In this document: positions 20,955 through 29,502 of the stretch, piece by piece
Numbering within the stretch: position 1 is the first letter of the stretch
How the letters are laid out: each line of letters starts with the position of its first letter
Assembly (NCBI GenBank): GCA_038277395.1
Contig: CM076196.1
Coordinates: 136,288,730-136,352,729 of the forward strand
Length of the DNA stretch: 64,000 nt
Direction of reading: 5' to 3'
Source of the DNA: Dryocosmus kuriphilus
Taxonomy: Eukaryota > Arthropoda > Insecta > Hymenoptera > Cynipidae
Notes under the pieces: model-generated
What the model saw: the letters and a program-made list of their open reading frames with translations, nothing else
The model's database searches: none
Told to the model about the DNA's origin: nothing
Made by a program: the position numbers and the translations under genes

Positions 20955-21314
20955 TTATTCCTGTTCTAAGCCTGTTATGGTTTCCTGGTCTATGTTCATT
21001 TCTAATTCATACTCTTCTTCTTTATTCCTTATTCTATTTTTGCTTGCTACTTTAATGGTTAATAAGCCTTGTATTTTCCTATTAATACCTTCCCAGTTTC
21101 CCTGTATATACGTTTGTCCGTTAGGGTTTGGAGTCGTGAAGTTATTTTTTAATCTGTATGGTCTGTTATTACAGAATGAATCATGTATAATGTAAATAAT
21201 TTTAGGTATTAATTCTTTACAAAATCGGCATTGGAGTCCGTCTTGGATTTCCCCAACCCTGTTTTCCAGAACTGAGATTGCCTCTTCTAATTTTGTTTCC
21301 CAGTTATCCTCCAT
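20955..21314 (-). CDS. Accessory ORF A: coiled-coil start and C2HC finger
   Basis: This 119-codon ORF begins about 50 bp after the end of the integrase region. Residues 1-27 look helical and charged. Residues 29-48 (CRFC...H...C: Cys29, Cys32, His44, Cys48) have spacing C-x2-C-x11-H-x3-C, identical to ORF B. The rest is Asn/Lys/Glu-rich without recognised domain. There is no signal peptide or membrane span. It may be a small nucleic-acid-binding accessory protein; I do not recognise a family. Confidence 0.55.
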   Translation of the reverse strand: MEDNWETKLEEAISVLENRVGEIQDGLQCRFCKELIPKIIYIIHDSFCNNRPYRLKNNFTTPNPNGQTYIQGNWEGINRKIQGLLTIKVASKNRIRNKEEEYELEMNIDQETITGLEQE

Positions 21315-21364
21315 TTTTTATATATATACCTGTTAAAAAAAAAAAAAAATTCTAAATCTATTAT

Positions 21365-22008
21365 TTATACTTCATTACTATTATCTACGGTTTCTAATTT
21401 TAAATCGTTAATATTGTATTCCCCTATGTTTTTTCCTTTAAGGTTTTTTAACTCGTAAATCGTAGGAGATACCTTTTTCTTAATTATAAATGGACCTTCA
21501 TATTGGTCAAACAGTTTCCCTGCCTTCTTATCTGCTTTATTCGACAGTTTTGTCACCCTTTTCAATACCCTATCTCCTTTTTTGAATTCTATTTCCCTTC
21601 TCCTTAAATTATACCTGTTAGCTTGTTTATTGTTTGCCTGATCCAAATTCTTTTGGACTTCCTCCTTTATTACTTGTAGACGTCTCAACCTATCTGTCCA
21701 TTTATCTACACTTTGGAATTCGATTTCGTTATCTGGTTCCAGTTCTTTTTTCAACGACTGGAGTGGTTCTAGTTCGCGACCTAGATTTAAAAATGCTGGG
21801 GTGAATTGTGTCGTTGAATTTTTACTGGTATTAATCGCGAATTGTAGATCATCTATATTTTCGTCCTATGTAGAATGATCGTTTTCTAGGTAGGCTTTGA
21901 TTATTTGCTTAATCGTTCTATTATACCTTTCGGTGGGATTTGCCTGGGGGTAGTATTTGGGGGTCTTGCTATGCCTTATAACGAATTTTTCTGTTAATTC
22001 GCGAATGG
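21365..22008 (-). pseudogene. pol: pol: integrase C-terminal part, interrupted by a stop
   Basis: This frame follows the integrase core after a shift at an A9 run (minus strand, 22,009-22,017). It carries the segment with the third catalytic acidic residue (motif NPTER), then an in-frame TAG at 21,866-21,868. After the stop come the C-terminal region (KKGDRVLKR...) and a GPF-type motif (YEGPFIIKKKVSPTIYELKN), which in gypsy integrases binds DNA or chromatin. The stop lies where a Trp codon would be one base away. As read, full integrase cannot be made. Confidence 0.8.
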
Positions 22009-22904
22009 TTTTTTTTTACAAATTCTGTACCGTTGTCTGTGTGGAGAATTCGCGGTGTTCCCCAGCGAGAAATGACATGTCTGTGAAATTCGGATTCTAT
22101 TATCCTCCCGGTTGCTTTTCTTATGGGGATAATTTCTACCCATTTGGTAAAAATATCCACGAAAACTAATATATACTGGTTTCTCCCTTTTTTCGATGTT
22201 GGTAGTGGTCCCATGATATCTGCAGCAACCATGGTCCACGGTTCTTCTATTATCCTTTTTCCCATTAACCCTATTTTCGCCTGGTTACCCGGTTTCGTTC
22301 TTTGACATACCATACAGTTTTTCACGTATTTGATTATCTCCGAATACATCCCTGGCCAGAAGTAGTACTCGGAAATTCTCGCGTGTGTCTTTTCGGAACC
22401 TAAATGTCCCGCTTGTGTATTGTCGTGATTTTCTTTAAGAACTTGGTCTCGCAACTTTTTTGGTACGACGAGTTTCCATGGGTCAGAGTCTGGTAAAAGT
22501 GTGGATTTTAGGGGATCCGTTCTATAAAAATACAATTGAGAGTCTCTAATTCTCCATTTTTCGTTTTCTTCTGGGTTCTTTTTAATTTGTCTGATCTTAG
22601 CTGAGTACCATTCGTCTGTCTGATCGTTCAAGTTCGTTTTCGGTTTTTGTGTGCTGCTTGCTAACGCGAACGCGACCTCGTTTGTTGCTTCTTTAGATCT
22701 AGACAGGGCGTCTGGCACTACGTTTGAGCTACCCTTTCGATATACGATTTCATAATCGTATTCTAAGAGTTCTAATGCCCATCTGGCTAGTCTTCCAGTG
22801 GGGTTTTTGAGGTTATGGAGCCATTTGAGTGCCAAATGGTCCGTGAGTACTTTGAATTTATAGCCTTCTAGGTATGGTCTAAATTTCCTAATAGCCCAAA
22901 CCAC
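21969..22904 (-). CDS. pol: pol: end of RNase H and integrase N-terminal/core
   Basis: The frame opens in RNase H (TDHLALKWL, then SNVVPDALSR). It continues into the integrase zinc domain with His-His-Cys-Cys (ENHD...AGHLG...KNCMVCQRTK). The catalytic core has its first two Asp residues in VAADIMGPLP and LHTDNGTEF. The reading frame is lost just after TDNGTEFVKK at a nine-base homopolymer. The frame also extends upstream of the first Met to the frameshift near 23,060, covering earlier RNase H residues. Function: degrades template RNA, then inserts the cDNA. Confidence 0.88.
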   Translation of the reverse strand: MVWAIRKFRPYLEGYKFKVLTDHLALKWLHNLKNPTGRLARWALELLEYDYEIVYRKGSSNVVPDALSRSKEATNEVAFALASSTQKPKTNLNDQTDEWYSAKIRQIKKNPEENEKWRIRDSQLYFYRTDPLKSTLLPDSDPWKLVVPKKLRDQVLKENHDNTQAGHLGSEKTHARISEYYFWPGMYSEIIKYVKNCMVCQRTKPGNQAKIGLMGKRIIEEPWTMVAADIMGPLPTSKKGRNQYILVFVDIFTKWVEIIPIRKATGRIIESEFHRHVISRWGTPRILHTDNGTEFVKKNHSRINRKIRYKA

Positions 22905-23043
22905 GGCTAAGCATTCTTTTTCCGATGCTGAATATCGGGTTTCCGCGTCGTTCAGAGCCCTACTCGCGTAACCTATTACATAATTTTTCCCTTCGATTGT
23001 CTGGGTGAGTACGGCTCCTAAACCTGTATTGCTTGCGTCTGTT

Positions 23044-23877
23044 TCAAGCTGAAAAGGTTGTGTAAAATCCGGGACAAGTTAAAATCGGTGCTGATGTCAG
23101 AAGATCTTTAATTTTTTGGAACGCTTCGTCTTGTTCCAAACCCCATTCCCATGCTTGTTTCTTTTTTAGCAATCTATTCAGGGGTTCGATTACTTCCGAA
23201 AAATTGGGTATGAACTTCCTATACCAACTAGTCATTCCTATAATTCGCTGGATTTGTTTAACGTTTTTTGGTTTCGAAAAGTCAAGGATTGGTTTCACTT
23301 TGTCGTTATCTACTTGCAACCCTTTTTCATTTACTTTAAAACCTAAATATCTTATTTCCGAACATCCGAACTCACATTTATCTGGACTGATCGTCAATCT
23401 AGCATTATTTAATTTATCCAACACGATTTTTAAATATTTCAGGTGATCCTCAAAATTTTCCGTGACTACGATTATATCATCTAAATAGCAAAACACATTA
23501 GGCTTAAGATCTGGAGTTATTATTTTATCCATAAGCCTCTGGAATGTGGCTGGCGCATTTGTCAGCCCAAATGGCATCCTGTTAAACTCAAACATGCCCT
23601 TACCGGGTACTGTAAATGCTGTGATTGGTTTTGAATTTTCCTCTAAGGGGATTTGCAAGTATGCCAATTTCAAATCGATTTTTGAAATGAATCTTGCTGC
23701 TCTAAGGGTGTCTAAGATTTCAGTCATGAGTGGGATGGGATAAAGGTCCTTTTTGGTTATGTTATTAACCTTGCGAAAATCTAGGCAAAATCTATATTCT
23801 CCATTTGGTTTTTTAATCATAACAATCGGATTTGACCAATCCGAGTGGGAGTGCCTTACTATACCCTGTTCTAACAT
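23044..23877 (-). CDS. pol: pol: reverse transcriptase
   Basis: The typical gypsy RT blocks are present: MLEQGIVRHSHSDWSNPIVMI (N-terminal), FCLDFRKVN, Asp68 in SKIDLKLAY, FNRMPFGLTNAPATFQRLMD (98-117), YLDD (131-134) with the catalytic Asp pair, and YLGFKVNEKGL plus the connection WYRKFIPNFS. No catalytic residue is missing. The apparent Met start is internal: the true frame continues upstream to a shift near 23,990. The 3' end breaks at 23,044, with RNase H continuing in another frame. Confidence 0.93.
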   Translation of the reverse strand: MLEQGIVRHSHSDWSNPIVMIKKPNGEYRFCLDFRKVNNITKKDLYPIPLMTEILDTLRAARFISKIDLKLAYLQIPLEENSKPITAFTVPGKGMFEFNRMPFGLTNAPATFQRLMDKIITPDLKPNVFCYLDDIIVVTENFEDHLKYLKIVLDKLNNARLTISPDKCEFGCSEIRYLGFKVNEKGLQVDNDKVKPILDFSKPKNVKQIQRIIGMTSWYRKFIPNFSEVIEPLNRLLKKKQAWEWGLEQDEAFQKIKDLLTSAPILTCPGFYTTFSA

Positions 23878-23962
23878 TTTATCTACTTCTTTAAATATTT
23901 TCTGCTTTATTTTTGGGCTAACGTTATAGTATCGCTGTTTTATTGGGTCATGTCCCTGAACA

Positions 23963-24214
23963 TCAATCCTGTGTTCCGTTAAATGTGTTGCCCTGTGTTC
24001 TTTTCCCTGGTAAAATTTTTATTTTATCCTCCAATAATTTTTTTAGTTGGGTTTGTTGACTGTCGTTCAGTTCAACAATACCCTCACAAATTTCCGAAGA
24101 ACGACTATTGTTTTCTTCAATTATTCCCGGATTATCCCGAATATTATTTAACAGAATTGCCCTATTCTTAAAATTTATCCAATGGTTTCTGTTTTTTTCT
24201 TCTTCCAATTCCAA
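23963..24214 (-). CDS. pol: pol: protease-RT linker segment
   Basis: This short open frame links protease and RT, with the RT-proximal phrase ELNDSQQTQLKKLLEDK, a common feature upstream of gypsy RTs. It sits in a different frame from both the protease and the RT as read. Shifts lie near 24,480 and 23,990, close to short homopolymers. The region between 24,215 and 24,464 is open in this frame too and is rich in Lys, Asp and Arg. Confidence 0.65.
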   Translation of the reverse strand: MELEEEKNRNHWINFKNRAILLNNIRDNPGIIEENNSRSSEICEGIVELNDSQQTQLKKLLEDKIKILPGKRTQGNTFNGTQD

Positions 24215-24464
24215 TTTCGGTTCTTTGTTATTTTTATTGATCCTGCTATCCTTTTTCCTATCCTTATCCTGATCCTTGTTAATCCTAATTCTATCCGAAT
24301 TCTTTTTCTTCCTTTTATCTCTAGCTCTAGGTGAGTCTTGGGTGTTTGTCTCGTCGTTAGTCTCTTGGGTAGGGAAGTCTTCTAAAGATTGGAATTTGTT
24401 GCTCGTGGGAATATTTATTATATTAGGGATATCCTTGTCAGGATCTGTTACAGGAATTTGGGCT

Positions 24465-25259
24465 TTATTTGTCTCTTGGGAAGGTTGTGGATCTATAGCT
24501 ACTAGGGGGATTAATTTCGCTATTTTCCCGATTTCGTGTCGCCTTGTCGTATTCTCTATCGCTTTTGAGATTGATCATACCTCCGAACTTCGGTTTTATT
24601 TTGTCGGTTTTATTTACATCCTTATTTCCTAACTTACATCTACTATCTACATTTTTACCTTCTAACTTATTACTACTATTTACATTTATCCTGTCCTTAC
24701 TATCCTTTTTACTTTCATTATCCTTTTTCATACTTTCAGGTTCTGTTTTGGTTTTGAGTGAGTCTTCTGTTATTGGGGTGGGTAGAGAGTTGGGTTGCGC
24801 TTCCATTGGATAGCGCGTGGGTGGGTCACCTGGCAACCACCAGGTCTCTGAGTCATAGTCCAGAGTCATTCGTAAGCTTTTCAGCATATCTGTGCCTAAT
24901 ATTCCTAACGAATTAAGTTTTGGGACTAGCCTGAAAAGTACATGTTTAAACCTTTTACCTATCAATATTGGAATGACTACCTGCCCGATTATTTCGGCTT
25001 TCCCGCCGTCGGCGACCAATAGGCAATTAGAATCCGGTTTGAGGATACTAAATTTCGCTTTTTTAATTTCTGAAATTAATTTTTCTCCTGCGTATGAGTG
25101 TGAGGCACCTGTATCTACTAATATCCTGTATGACTTATTTTCAAATCTAGTCATAAGATGAAAACGCGTTTCTGTGGTCTCATCTTTATCCGAACTTAAA
25201 TATTCTGGCGTTCCGATATTAGGTGTTATTTTATTTTCGCCTAATATCCGCCCTGGTAG
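24465..25259 (-). CDS. pol: pol: aspartic protease, entered by -1 frameshift
   Basis: This frame overlaps the end of gag and is open from the slippery site. The catalytic motif is LVDTGASHSYAG, followed by LGTDML, the usual second motif of retropepsins; it cuts the Gag-Pol polyprotein. A low-complexity Lys/Asn/Ser stretch follows the protease. The frame ends at 24,465 where the downstream pol segment continues in another frame. The first Met (25,154) lies downstream of the overlap, so a frameshift is more likely than independent initiation. Confidence 0.87.
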   Translation of the reverse strand, partial: LPGRILGENKITPNIGTPEYLSSDKDETTETRFHLMTRFENKSYRILVDTGASHSYAGEKLISEIKKAKFSILKPDSNCLLVADGGKAEIIGQVVIPILIGKRFKHVLFRLVPKLNSLGILGTDMLKSLRMTLDYDSETWWLPGDPPTRYPMEAQPNSLPTPITEDSLKTKTEPESMKKDNESKKDSKDRINVNSSNKLEGKNVDSRCKLGNKDVNKTDKIKPKFGGMINLKSDREYDKATRNRENSEINPPSSYRSTTFPRDK

Positions 25260-26377
25260 TTTCCCTGGTTATATAAATAATAGGGACATTCCCGTTTAAA
25301 ATGACCTGGCATTTTACAATAAAAACAACTCGAATTGTTATTTTCTTTTTTGTTTTCTGAATTCGAGTTTTTTCCTGAACTATCCTCTGTTTTATTTTTT
25401 CTGTTTCCGTTATTTCCCGGATTTTGGGGTTTATTTCCAAAATTTGGTTTTTGGGGATTTTGGTTTTTATTTTCCCCTCCTGGATTTTCTTCTCTTTCGT
25501 TTGGGAATTCTATCATGGGATTATTTGGTTTTTGATTCCCTCCTAATGACATTTGGTTAAACATTGGGAACATCTGATTGTAATTTGGGAGTCTGGGTTG
25601 GAATCCTGGTGGGATCCTAGGTCTGAAATTGGGTCTTGGGTTCTGTTGAAATTGAGGTTGAAATGGTAAAAATGGGAATCCGAAGGGTGGAAATGGGTAT
25701 CGCTTTTTAAAAGGCTTTTTACCTTGGTTATTGAAATTTCTCCCGTTATTACTTTCCTTTTTATCCTCTTTATCGGGTTCCGAATTATTCTTGTCCTTGT
25801 TTTCCTTTTGTTCCCGTTTTTCCTCTATTTTAGGTTCTGTTATTTGTAACACCTGACCTCTAATTTTCGATTTAACTAATTCTGTTTCCCATTCCTTTCC
25901 CAGTTCTTCGAGTTCATCAAATGTCTGAAAATCGTTTCTCTTTATATACATTTTATATTCTATCCGGAGGTTTTCGTATGTTCTACGCAATTCCCATTCT
26001 AGACTTTTTCTAGGGTATAATTTTGTAAAAAGCTTTCGAATTTCAGTTAAATACGTATGGATATCCTGATTCTTTTTCTGGTTACAAAATTTAATCTTCT
26101 GTCTAACCTCTTCCGAAAATCTTTCATCAATGTATGCGCTCGTGAAATCATAAAAAAAGTCGGATAAATTTCTCCACGAATTTTTATTAATTGAGAACCA
26201 GTCACGTGCATCCTCAATTAATACCGCGTCTAAATTTTCTAGTATGTCGCGGTCATCTATTTTGTACCCCCTTTTAAATCGTTTTAAATCTTCTAGAAAA
26301 CTGGCTGGGCTATCCTCTTTATTATTTCTAAATTTGATCGGCCAATTTGTCATTATTTGGAATGGTGTTTGTACCAT
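25241..26377 (-). CDS. gag: gag: capsid and zinc knuckle
   Basis: Residues ~1-165 resemble retrotransposon capsid proteins (SPASFLEDLKRF, then DWFSINKNSWRNLSDFFYDF, then RFSEEVRQKI and DIHTYLTEIRKLF). A Pro/Asn/Gln-rich middle follows, then one CCHC knuckle near the C terminus, CFYCKMPGHFKREC (C-x2-C-x4-H-x4-C). The protein coats the RNA and forms the particle. The first Met is probably internal, because the open frame continues upstream to a frameshift near 26,590, joining to the 27,321-26,527 segment. The stop (25,241-25,243) lies 15 bases after the slippery heptamer. Confidence 0.88.
   Translation of the reverse strand: MVQTPFQIMTNWPIKFRNNKEDSPASFLEDLKRFKRGYKIDDRDILENLDAVLIEDARDWFSINKNSWRNLSDFFYDFTSAYIDERFSEEVRQKIKFCNQKKNQDIHTYLTEIRKLFTKLYPRKSLEWELRRTYENLRIEYKMYIKRNDFQTFDELEELGKEWETELVKSKIRGQVLQITEPKIEEKREQKENKDKNNSEPDKEDKKESNNGRNFNNQGKKPFKKRYPFPPFGFPFLPFQPQFQQNPRPNFRPRIPPGFQPRLPNYNQMFPMFNQMSLGGNQKPNNPMIEFPNEREENPGGENKNQNPQKPNFGNKPQNPGNNGNRKNKTEDSSGKNSNSENKKENNNSSCFYCKMPGHFKRECPYYLYNQGNYQGGY
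25259..25265 (-). promoter_or_regulatory. -1 ribosomal frameshift site G GGA AAC
   Basis: On the minus strand the heptamer GGGAAAC sits in the gag frame as G GGA AAC, the X XXY YYZ slippery pattern. The gag stop is 15 bases downstream. The -1 frame is open from this point into the protease, so slippage would make Gag-Pol. No downstream pseudoknot was established by eye. Confidence 0.78.
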
Positions 26378-26526
26378 TCCAAATGGGAAATATGTGGCTT
26401 GAATTGTTTCGTTCCTTCTATTTTCAGGTTCGTATTCGTTTTCAGAACTATTTACATTATTCCGCGATCGTCTATTTAACCTTTCCCTTGATGTTAAATT
26501 TCTGCGCGATCTGTTATTATTAGAAA

Positions 26527-27321
26527 TTAAATCGTATCCCTTGTCATCGCTGGAGTCAGAGTCGTAAATTCTGAAGTCTGTTTCTTTTCCCTTCTTTTCA
26601 TTGACGTTTTGTTTATTACTCTCTTACTGGTTTCCCTAGGTCTTTCTTCAAGGTCAAACTGAACTGAGTACCTACTGCGGGGTTCGTTTCGTTTATCTAT
26701 AGGGGTTCTTTCTGATTTTGTCCTATCTATTGTTTCTTTTGTAAATGAACTATGGGCCTGCGGGTTTAAATTATTTTTACGAATTCTTAATTGCTCCCTT
26801 TTTTCTTTTAAAAATCTTTCTTTTTGTTTATTCATAAACTCGTTATATTCCGCGCTGTTTAGGAGTTCGTCTGTCTCTAATAAAAATTGAGTGTTGTTTT
26901 CTAAGAATGAGTCAATTTCGAATGTTTTATCGTTAATCGTCCCTAAGATTTCTCGATCTTCTGTTAAGTTTGCTTGTTGCCTGGGTAGATTTAGTGTTGG
27001 TAAATCTGTAGGGTCCCAAGCTAATGACGCATAAGGGTTAATTATTTTACTTGGTTCTTTGTTTGTAATTTCCAAGTCCCTACCTGATTTTCCCATTCTT
27101 GTTGTTTCGTTATTATTTTTACGAAAACTTCTACCTCGTCCCACGGATCGGTTTATTATTTTGGGACTTGTACCTGTATTTGATGTTCTGTTTATTCCGG
27201 AGTCCGGAGTTGGAAGTGCTATAGCCCCTTCCAAGTCCAGGCTCTCTTGATCGGTTTGGATTTCTGTTTGTTTATTCATTTTGGGTTTATCTATTTTTAA
27301 ATTTCCCGATCTGAGTTTCAT
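26527..27321 (-). CDS. gag: gag: N-terminal part, split off by a frameshift
   Basis: This 264-codon ORF starts MKLRSGN and is rich in Asn, Thr, Arg and Glu, with no catalytic motif. It is the first ORF after the leader and ends at 26,527. From about 26,590 another frame is open and runs without a stop into the capsid ORF, so the two are most simply one gag broken by a single-base indel. The ATG at 27,321 is the likely gag start. Confidence 0.7.
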   Translation of the reverse strand: MKLRSGNLKIDKPKMNKQTEIQTDQESLDLEGAIALPTPDSGINRTSNTGTSPKIINRSVGRGRSFRKNNNETTRMGKSGRDLEITNKEPSKIINPYASLAWDPTDLPTLNLPRQQANLTEDREILGTINDKTFEIDSFLENNTQFLLETDELLNSAEYNEFMNKQKERFLKEKREQLRIRKNNLNPQAHSSFTKETIDRTKSERTPIDKRNEPRSRYSVQFDLEERPRETSKRVINKTSMKRREKKQTSEFTTLTPAMTRDTI

Positions 27322-28647
27322 TAATACAGGTCGGACAATCGTTACAAATCTTACTTTTCCTCCCTTTGTAGTATCTACGGTTGTTTGGGCTGTACAGCCG
27401 TCGATACTACCTTAACCTGTAATTTAACTGTTTTGGGGACACCCTATATATATATATATATATATATATGTGTTGTTCCCTATTGCTATAGTATATATAT
27501 ATTTCTATAATACGATGTCCGTTTATTATTTGGACATCCTATATATAATGTCCTTTAAACCTGTTGGCTTCGTACTTGCCAACTCCCTTTGGGTTTCTAA
27601 ATTTACTCTAAATTTTATTTCCGATATTTCCGATAATCCCATTAATGCATGTGATCCGAAAATTTGCTTGTTTTTGCTGTACGTAGCCTGGTTCGTAAAG
27701 TACAGCGCGTGACCTTTGCGCGCTCAGTACCCGTGACCTCGCGGACAGCCCGCCGTCCGGTGAGTTACCCTCTGCCGTACCGCGGTCTGTATCACGCGCG
27801 TACACTGCACTCCCCCTGTCTCGCAACTAGTCACTCTGTGACGTATGATGGCTTGTAACAAGATCTCATAATGAATATTTCACCTTCTTATTTTCCCATT
27901 TCTTTTCGTTAAAATTTCTCAAATTCGAAGTTAAATTCTAGACTGGCATTTATTTTTATTTCCAGTCTCTTCGAGTTTGAGAATCGTATTTATTTCTGTC
28001 CCAACCAACTTTGTTTTGCTTGTACTAAGCGTGACCTTGTATTGCCCAATTAAATGTTTGATGCGAATTTTGTCTTTCTGTACTTTTCCCAAGTTATTTA
28101 TATTCCAACTTTCGATTATATTCTTTCCTTTAGCGGTTTCAAAACTTTATTACTTCCCAACCCATTTTAAAATTTTATTACTTTTTAAATTCAACAGTTT
28201 TTTCTTTAATTTTGTCTTCTTTGAACCCCCATTTTCAACTTAAATATTTCTTTTCTACTTTTATTCAAACTTTTATTTTTAAATTAATCACTTTCCTGAC
28301 ACTTTTATTTTTCCCGATTTTGCTACTATTAAATTTTCAATTTTAATTCTTTTTGACTTGGTCTTCTTATATTTTTCAGCTTAGTACATTGTCACTTTCT
28401 TAACGGCGTGGTGCGAACCCGAAACATGGTAAAATTATCACATATAAACAAGTCAATAATATATTCGAAATTATCATATACTATGCATGAAAAATGAAAT
28501 AATCCTATTATTGAATGGCACAGGCGGGAGACATGGTATGCAACATTGGAGTAAGGTGTCACAGTTTGGAGTTCGGAGTCAGGGTTTGGAGTTTTCCCAA
28601 TCTTGGCGGGATGAGGGGGGAAATTAGGGAATTTTTTAGGTTTTTTA
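27322..28647 (-). other. LTR element leader (5' untranslated region)
   Basis: About 1.3 kb lie between the primer-binding site and the gag start, with no supported ORF. It contains a (TA)n tract near 27,446-27,469, T-rich stretches, and a short segment near 28,508-28,550 that is similar in inverted orientation to 20,868-20,912. Packaging signals are expected here but not identified. Confidence 0.6.
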
Positions 28648-28658
28648 GTTGGGCGCCA
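28648..28658 (-). promoter_or_regulatory. Primer-binding site for tRNA-Lys
   Basis: The minus strand reads TGGCGCCCAAC two bases inside the 5' LTR. It is complementary to the 3' end of insect tRNA-Lys including CCA, as I recall that tRNA. The match is 11 bases and then stops. Lys-primed elements are common among insect gypsy types. Confidence 0.82.
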
Positions 28659-28660
28659 GG

Positions 28661-29128
28661 TGTAGAGCATGGGGATCTCACCGGGGAAGGGAATAGGATG
28701 TGGACGCCAAGACTAGGATGAACACAATAAAACCAATGAGTAAAGGGTTAAAGGTTAAATGATATATATTTTGACTTACGTCGTAGATACAAAAGAGCGT
28801 CCGCTCGGGTGAGTTATTTGGCTGGCTGAAGAGCCAATTGAGATCAGTCGCTATTCCGAATCGAAGCGGCCAATACGCTGAAACCAGACTAGCTAACCGT
28901 ACGGCACTTTGACATAGACTAGGGTTGCTCCCTTGGAGCGGTGGAGTAAGACTGACTTCCTTGAGACGACGGACTGACACGACTGTCTGAGACGACTCAC
29001 TGACGACGACTCGGTACTGACTGGCCGAGCGACGCGAGCCGCCGCCAGCCACACGCACGGGATCCCTCGTGGATTCCCGGGCGGGTTCGGCGCAGGGTCC
29101 CGTCGCTCGGGCCCATGTAACATTTCTG
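28661..29128 (-). repeat. 5' LTR (468 bp, outer end short)
   Basis: It matches the 3' LTR with one substitution (28,808), a 2-bp deletion near 29,112, and loss of the last five outer bases (minus-strand start TGTAA). It passes directly into satellite sequence at 29,129. Near-identity implies recent insertion. Confidence 0.92.
28757..28770 (-). promoter_or_regulatory. TATA-like element of the 5' LTR
   Basis: The minus strand has AAAATATATATC in the middle of the LTR, about 95-110 bases before its inner end. It is the best candidate for the core promoter of the element. No transcription start was established. Confidence 0.35.
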
Positions 29129-29502
29129 GACTGTATAGTAATGTATTTTTTGATTAAAAGAACGGTATTATACGAAGAAAGTATGGGGTATTTCACGTAT
29201 GCATATGTATTTTTTGATTAAAAGAACGGTATTATACGTTTAATGAAGAAAGTATGGGTTGTATCAAAAAATGGTTTTTTGTAGGTATGGAAGGTTAATT
29301 CTGCTTCTTGATATTTTCACGTATCTTGATACTTTTGCGGAAACTTGAAAACATATTTCACACTTGCGTCTTTTCGAGAAAATGGTATGGAGTAAATATG
29401 AAGATATTTTTGAGCTGAACAAGTTCGTTTTCTCACGATTTTTTCGTAACTTGCATATTTTGGCGGGAAATTTGAAGTCTTGATTTCTAGAAAGAATTTA
29501 TT
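29129..29502. repeat. Scrambled satellite monomer next to the LTR element
   Basis: The monomer resumes at 'gactgtatag', where the left half stopped, but the phrase 'gattaaaagaacggtattatacg' occurs twice (about 29,151 and 29,216). Many short deletions follow until about 29,370. Neighbouring monomers have none of these, so it is either a local rearrangement or a poor consensus. Confidence 0.75.

Larger units (their letters stand above)
19557..29128 (-). mobile_element. Ty3/gypsy LTR retrotransposon, 9.57 kb, minus strand
   Basis: The LTRs at 19,557-20,031 and 28,661-29,128 differ by one substitution, a 2-bp indel and five missing terminal bases. Internally, in minus-strand order, come a tRNA-Lys primer-binding site, a long leader, gag with a zinc knuckle, a -1 slippery site, protease, RT, RNase H, integrase, two extra ORFs and a polypurine tract. 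The order protease-RT-RNase H-integrase and the YLDD RT identify Ty3/gypsy. No envelope-like protein with membrane segments is seen. Several frameshifts and one stop interrupt the genes. It lies inside one satellite monomer without a visible target duplication. Confidence 0.95.

Noticed and set aside
28648..28658. tRNA gene fragment (plus strand reads like the 3' end of tRNA-Lys)
   Set aside because: Only 11 bases match and they sit two bases from the LTR, which is the expected primer-binding site rather than a tRNA gene.
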